From Paramesorhizobium leguminum (GTDB lineage: Bacteria > Pseudomonadota > Alphaproteobacteria > Rhizobiales > Rhizobiaceae), in NCBI RefSeq assembly GCF_003217235.1, contig NZ_QJTF01000007.1:107189-171188 (forward strand): a stretch of DNA of 64,000 nucleotides, written 5' to 3'. The position numbers were made by a program, and so were the translations under genes. Positions 60,239 to 64,000 of this stretch are shown piece after piece; the first letter of the stretch is position 1; the number at the start of each line of letters is the position of its first letter. Below the pieces are notes generated by a model. That model saw only the letters and a program-made list of their open reading frames with translations. It did no database searches and was not told where the DNA came from.

Positions 60239-61431
60239 TGTCCGCCTCCAGTCCGCTTCGCCGTCCGGCGGGAAAGTGCGGTTATGGACGTGCGCAAAGC
60301 ATCGAAGCGGTCATTGATCCGGTCTGACAACCAGGCTGGTAGCCCGAAGCGACGCCCCGTTGCGAGCAGGTAGATGGCAACCGCGCTGACCCAGATCGGG
60401 ATTGTGTACATCAGATAAACGTAATCGAAGCTCTTGTCGGCGCGCTCGCTGGCGAAATAGCCCGCCCAATAGACGATGAGCGACCCGGTGATGGCGGTGA
60501 AGGAGGCGGAGATCCTAGCTTCGCGATAGGAGCGCGAATCGCCCGCCACCGCAAGCGCAATGAGCGCGAAGACGATCGGATAGAGCCAATTGGTCAGGCG
60601 CTTGTTGAGCTCGGCGGTAAAGCGCATCGGCTTCTGCTGAAACTGCGGATCATTGGGATCTGGATTGAGCAGATAGCTGAGCGGCCTGTCCTTGGCGAAG
60701 ATCGTCTTCTCATCCGCCGTTGAAGCGAATTGGCTGAGATCGAAAGCGTAGGAATTGAACTTGATGATCGAGACATTCCCGGTCTTCACATCACGCCGCT
60801 GTACCTCGCCGTTCTCCATCAGAAGCACATCGTCATTGCCGCTGCGGGCAACCCGTCCGTCCGCTGCGTAATAGATGAGATCGACATTGGGGTCCCGCGA
60901 ATCGGCGATGAACAAGCCGCCGATCTCGCCGTTTTCCTTGCGCTCCGCGATCTGCACATAGAGATTGTCGCCGATCTGCCGGAAAGTACCGTCCTGCAGC
61001 ACGACATTGATGAGATCGGCGCCGGCGCTCGCAATCATCTCGCGCATGTTCATCCGGGCATAAGGGTCGACGAAATTGGCGATTGTGAACGAGGCGATGG
61101 AGATGGCGACGGCAAAGAGCAGGATCGGCCTGAATACCGCCGAACGCGGGCTGCCGGCGGCGTTGATCACCACCAGCTCCGAATCCTGGTTCATGGTCGA
61201 AAGCGTCTGCGTTATCGCGATGACGAGCGCGAAGGGCATCACCAGCGGAATGGCGGAGGGCAGGAGCAGCGAGCTGAACGTCAGGATTGTCTGAAAGGTC
61301 TGTCCGCTTGTGGTGAGAAAATCGACGCGCTGCAGCACCTGGACTGTCCAGGTGATACCGACCGCCGCCCCCAGGACAGCGAAAAACATGAGCGCGACGC
61401 GGCGCAGGATGTAGAACTCGATTAATCGCAT
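60235..61431 (-). CDS. lptF: LPS export permease LptF
   Basis: 398 residues. YjgP/YjgQ family, opening RLIEFYILRRVALMFFAVLGAAVGI. TMNQDSELVVINAAGSPRSAVFRPIL is the conserved coupling-helix region. Periplasmic jellyroll in the middle, basic C-terminus. First gene of the lptF-lptG-lptD-surA-pdxA-rsmA operon. Its promoter should lie in the 274-bp gap shared with pepA. Confidence 0.95.
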   Translation of the reverse strand: MRLIEFYILRRVALMFFAVLGAAVGITWTVQVLQRVDFLTTSGQTFQTILTFSSLLLPSAIPLVMPFALVIAITQTLSTMNQDSELVVINAAGSPRSAVFRPILLFAVAISIASFTIANFVDPYARMNMREMIASAGADLINVVLQDGTFRQIGDNLYVQIAERKENGEIGGLFIADSRDPNVDLIYYAADGRVARSGNDDVLLMENGEVQRRDVKTGNVSIIKFNSYAFDLSQFASTADEKTIFAKDRPLSYLLNPDPNDPQFQQKPMRFTAELNKRLTNWLYPIVFALIALAVAGDSRSYREARISASFTAITGSLIVYWAGYFASERADKSFDYVYLMYTIPIWVSAVAIYLLATGRRFGLPAWLSDRINDRFDALRTSITALSRRTAKRTGGGQ

Positions 61432-61705
61432 GTTGTTAAGAGTTACATCCTGACCCTGTTTTCATACCATCTGTTTTAGATGAATATGGTCTTGTCCCAG
61501 TTTTCATTCGTATCCGGCCTTTGGCTAAAAATAGGCGAAGAAATGCGGTAAACAAATTATTAATGCACTTTGCAGCCGGACGGATGCATTCCGTAGGGCT
61601 GGAATCGCTCTAAATCATGTCATGGCCCTTGCCGTTTTGCCTGCTTCGTTTCACATGAAGTAGACATTTCCGCTTCTTTATTCCATGCCTCTTTTCGGAG
61701 TTATC

Positions 61706-63202
61706 ATGTCCAAACATCCCGCAATCGGCTTTTCCGCGTTCTCCGCTGCTGAAAAAGATGTCGCTATCGTTCTGGTTGGCGAGGGCGGCAAGTTCGCAGA
61801 ACAGGCCGGAGCATCTATCGGCGACGCTTCGCTGATTTCCCGCCTTATCGAAATCAATGACTTCAAGGGCAAGCTTGGCGCGACCGTCGAAACGATAGCG
61901 CCCGAGGGAGCCGGGATTGATAGGCTGGTCTTGGTCGGCGTCGGCGATCCGGCGAAGCTCAAGAGTGATGATTGGCTCAAGATCGGCGGCGCGGCGTTCT
62001 CCAAGCTCGGCAGCGCTAAAACGGCTTCCGCGGTACTGGCGCTTCCCGAGACAGCGCTTTCACCGGAAAACACCGCCGATTTTGCGCTGGGGATGCTTCT
62101 GCGCGCCTACCGCTTCGAAAAGTACAAGACCAAAAAGAGCGACGACAACGATTCAGAGCCGAAGGGCAACGTGACGGTCACGCTGCAAACCGCCGATCCC
62201 GCCGCTGCGAAAGAGGCCTTCGCTGGCGCTGAAGCCGTGGCTGAAGGTGTTCGGCTCGCTCGCGATCTCGTCAATGAACCGGCAAATGTGCTGGGCCCGG
62301 TGGAATTTGCCGAGGAAGCCTTCAAGTTGGAGAAGCTTGGCGTCAAGGTCGAGATCCTCGCGGAAGATGAATTGAAGGCGCTTGGCATGGGCGCGCTTCT
62401 TGGCGTGGCGCAAGGGTCGGTCCGTCCGCCGCGCATCGCCATCATGCAGTGGAATGGTGCCAAGGAAAACGAAAGCCCCGTCGCCTTCATCGGCAAGGGC
62501 GTCGTCTTCGATACCGGCGGCATCTCGATCAAGCAGGCGTCGGGTATGGAGGAGATGAAGGGCGACATGGGCGGCGCCGCCGCGGTCACCGGCCTCATGC
62601 ATGCGCTCGCCGCGCGCAAAGCCAAGGTCAACGCTGTCGGCATCATTGGGCTTGTCGAAAACATGCCGGACGGCAACGCGCAGCGTCCCGGCGATATCGT
62701 CACCTCGATGTCGGGTCAGACGATCGAGGTGCTGAATACGGACGCGGAGGGCCGTCTCGTGCTGGCTGATGTGCTCTGGTATGCCAATGACCGGTTCAAG
62801 CCGCGTTTCATGGTGGATCTGGCGACGCTGACGGGCGCAATCATGGTAGCGCTCGGCCTGCATCGCGCTGGGCTCTTCTCCAATGACGATACACTCGCTG
62901 GCCAACTTTCGGCGGCAGGCGAGGCCACGGGCGAAAAGCTCTGGCGGATGCCGCTTGGAGCTGAATACGACAAGATGATCGATTCCAAGATCGCCGACAT
63001 GAAGAATATTGGTGGCCGCAATGGCGGCTCGATCACCGCTGCGCAGTTCCTCAAGCGCTTCGTCGGCGAGACGCCCTGGGCGCATCTCGATGTCGCGGGA
63101 ACCGCCATCGGCGCGCCGAACAACGAATATAGCCAGTCCTGGGCTTCGGGGTTTGGTGTGCGGCTGCTTGATCGGTTGGTGCGGGATAATTTTGAGGCGT
63201 AG
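61706..63202 (+). CDS. pepA: leucyl aminopeptidase (M17)
   Basis: 498 residues. Two-metal exopeptidase; [26 protein letters not shown] and the signature [17 protein letters not shown] hold the metal ligands. The C-terminus [10 protein letters not shown] is also conserved. In some bacteria PepA also binds DNA. ATG 61706 has GGAG with 5-nt spacing, better than the ATG at 61685. Divergent from lptF. Repeat copy E follows 12 bp after the stop. Confidence 0.95.
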   Translation: MSKHPAIGFSAFSAAEKDVAIVLVGEGGKFAEQAGASIGDASLISRLIEINDFKGKLGATVETIAPEGAGIDRLVLVGVGDPAKLKSDDWLKIGGAAFSKLGSAKTASAVLALPETALSPENTADFALGMLLRAYRFEKYKTKKSDDNDSEPKGNVTVTLQTADPAAAKEAFAGAEAVAEGVRLARDLVNEPANVLGPVEFAEEAFKLEKLGVKVEILAEDELKALGMGALLGVAQGSVRPPRIAIMQWNGAKENESPVAFIGKGVVFDTGGISIKQASGMEEMKGDMGGAAAVTGLMHALAARKAKVNAVGIIGLVENMPDGNAQRPGDIVTSMSGQTIEVLNTDAEGRLVLADVLWYANDRFKPRFMVDLATLTGAIMVALGLHRAGLFSNDDTLAGQLSAAGEATGEKLWRMPLGAEYDKMIDSKIADMKNIGGRNGGSITAAQFLKRFVGETPWAHLDVAGTAIGAPNNEYSQSWASGFGVRLLDRLVRDNFEA

Positions 63203-63214
63203 CGTGTTTCGAGT

Positions 63215-63374
63215 CACCCCCCTCTGCCCTGCCGGGCATCTCCCCCTCAAGGGGGGAGATTACGCTCTCATGGACGTTCGGCATCAGTCGCAAACGTTGC
63301 AGGGTGAACGAAGAGGCGAATATCAGCCAATCTCCCCCCTTGAGGGGGAGATGCCCGGCAGGGCAGAGGGGGGT
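63215..63374. repeat. inverted-repeat element, copy E
   Basis: Full arms and a middle TACGCTCTCATGGACGTTCG then GCATCAGTCGCAAACG. It fills the pepA-holC gap. The right arm's GCAGAGGGGGGTG lies 7-15 nt before the holC ATG, so the element appears to supply the ribosome-binding site. Confidence 0.92.
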
Positions 63375-63381
63375 GCCTCCC

Positions 63382-63831
63382 ATGGCTGAAATCCTGTTCT
63401 ACCACCTGACCGAATCGACGCTTGAGGAAGCACTGCCGGGCCTCGTGGAGCGCTCCATGTCACGCGGCTGGCGGGTGGCGATTCAGACGATCACCGATGA
63501 GCGCCGCGATGCGCTGGACAATCATTTGTGGACATGGTCCGATGTTTCGTTCCTGGCGCATGGAACGGAAAGTGAGCCTCACCCGGCCGAACAACCGATC
63601 ATTCTCACCACAACCGACGCCAACCCCAACGCCGCGACGGTACGGTTCGTCGTAGAGGGCGCACAGATCAGCCGGGCAGGGGACTACGAGCGCCTCGTCG
63701 TCATGTTCGATGGCCACGACCAGGAGCAGCTGGAACGCGCGCGAAGCCAGTGGAAGGCGCTGAAGGACGAGGGGCACGCGCTGACCTATTGGCAGCAGAC
63801 GCCGGATCGGAGGTGGGAGCGCAAGGCATGA
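63382..63831 (+). CDS. holC: DNA polymerase III subunit chi
   Basis: 149 residues. MAEILFYHLTESTLEEALPGLVERSMSRGWRVAIQT is the HolC opening; LDNHLWTWSDVSFLAHG and FDGHDQEQLERARSQWK are conserved. Links clamp-loader to SSB. Start at 63382 by homology; the frame stays open through repeat E. Next to pepA, as usual in proteobacteria. Confidence 0.94.
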   Translation: MAEILFYHLTESTLEEALPGLVERSMSRGWRVAIQTITDERRDALDNHLWTWSDVSFLAHGTESEPHPAEQPIILTTTDANPNAATVRFVVEGAQISRAGDYERLVVMFDGHDQEQLERARSQWKALKDEGHALTYWQQTPDRRWERKA

Positions 63832-63842
63832 GGCGGTCTAGT

Positions 63843-63931
63843 GCATTTCACTTTTGGATGGAACGATACTTTTTTGTCGGCTGCGGCAACTTCACTGTTG
63901 AGGCATGGATTCCTGTGACAAGCACAGGAAT
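63843..63931 (+). repeat. 89-bp repeat, copy 2
   Basis: Matches the complement of 11612-11700 except one base. Begins GCATTTCACTTTTGGATGG and ends GTGACAAGCACAGGAAT. Located just after holC. Confidence 0.85.
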
Positions 63932-63974
63932 TGTCTGTTTGTTTCATGCTTAATTGGCGCTGAGGCTGGATGCG

Positions 63975-64000
63975 ATTCCCGGGATGGCCACCCCGGGAAT
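63975..64000. repeat. terminal hairpin ATTCCCGGG/CCCGGGAAT, cut by window end
   Basis: ATTCCCGGG-atggccac-CCCGGGAAT, a perfect 9-bp stem of REP type. It may continue beyond the window. Confidence 0.7.

Overview
The window reads as chromosomal DNA of an alphaproteobacterium of the order Hyphomicrobiales (Rhizobiales). It most resembles the Brucella/Ochrobactrum group. This rests on gene content and order (rpsF-rpsR-DUF2232-rplI; fabD-fabG-acpP-fabF-mltG-yicC-gmk; lptF-lptG-lptD-surA-pdxA-rsmA; psd-pssA; dnaB-alr-radA-cvpA-purF), on lineage-typical proteins (TIGR02301, COG4111/NadQ-like, DUF2232) and on the dense set of small palindromic repeats. Species cannot be fixed from the sequence alone. 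I see no rRNA, tRNA, prophage, transposase gene or CRISPR array.

Layout. 1-2.7 kb: an RND drug-efflux pair, with the permease cut by the window edge. 2.9-4.8 kb: an alpha/beta-hydrolase-like protein lacking its catalytic serine, divergent from a LysR regulator. 4.8-5.5 kb: toxin-antitoxin (TA) module 1. 5.5-8.7 kb: ygfZ, an HD hydrolase, a phosphatase and a NAD-regulator-like gene, all on the minus strand; ygfZ carries a palindromic repeat inserted in frame. 8.8-15.6 kb: dihydroorotase-like protein, YciI, HAD hydrolase, small secreted proteins, NUDIX, SRAP peptidase, LysE exporter and a 50-residue small protein. 15.9-21.5 kb: cysS, a DUF559 nuclease, a GFA protein, cimA, rarD. 21.7-29.1 kb: a Tat-like SDR divergent from an AraC regulator, a CorA-type channel, a LOG protein, a LysM protein, and an ArsR regulator with an Atm1-type ABC exporter. 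29.1-29.7 kb: TA module 2. 30-41.9 kb: psd-pssA, dnaB, alr, radA, TA module 3, cvpA, purF, an SDR, TA module 4, cfa. 42-46.3 kb: ribosomal proteins L9, S18 and S6, a small coiled-coil membrane protein, TA module 5 (mntA-hepT) and a secreted protein. 46.6-53.6 kb: fatty-acid synthesis, then mltG, yicC, gmk. 53.7-61.4 kb: the LPS-export/envelope operon with pdxA and rsmA. 61.7-63.8 kb: pepA and holC.

Housekeeping dominates: lipid synthesis (fab genes, psd/pssA, cfa), the outer envelope (lptDFG, mltG, SurA-like), replication and repair (dnaB, radA, holC) and purine/pyridoxine/isoleucine-related metabolism. The accessory layer is made of five small TA modules and at least six families of non-coding repeats, which fill most intergenic spaces.

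The signals most worth following are: (1) a 158-bp palindromic element translated inside ygfZ; (2) a five-copy, about 160-bp inverted-repeat element, two copies of which have locus-specific inverted flanks, with a DUF559 nuclease gene beside one copy; (3) hairpins built from tandem 7-8-mers at gene borders, each locus with its own unit; (4) an ArsR gene whose start codon lies inside a perfect 12-bp inverted repeat; (5) the catalytically degenerate hydrolase.
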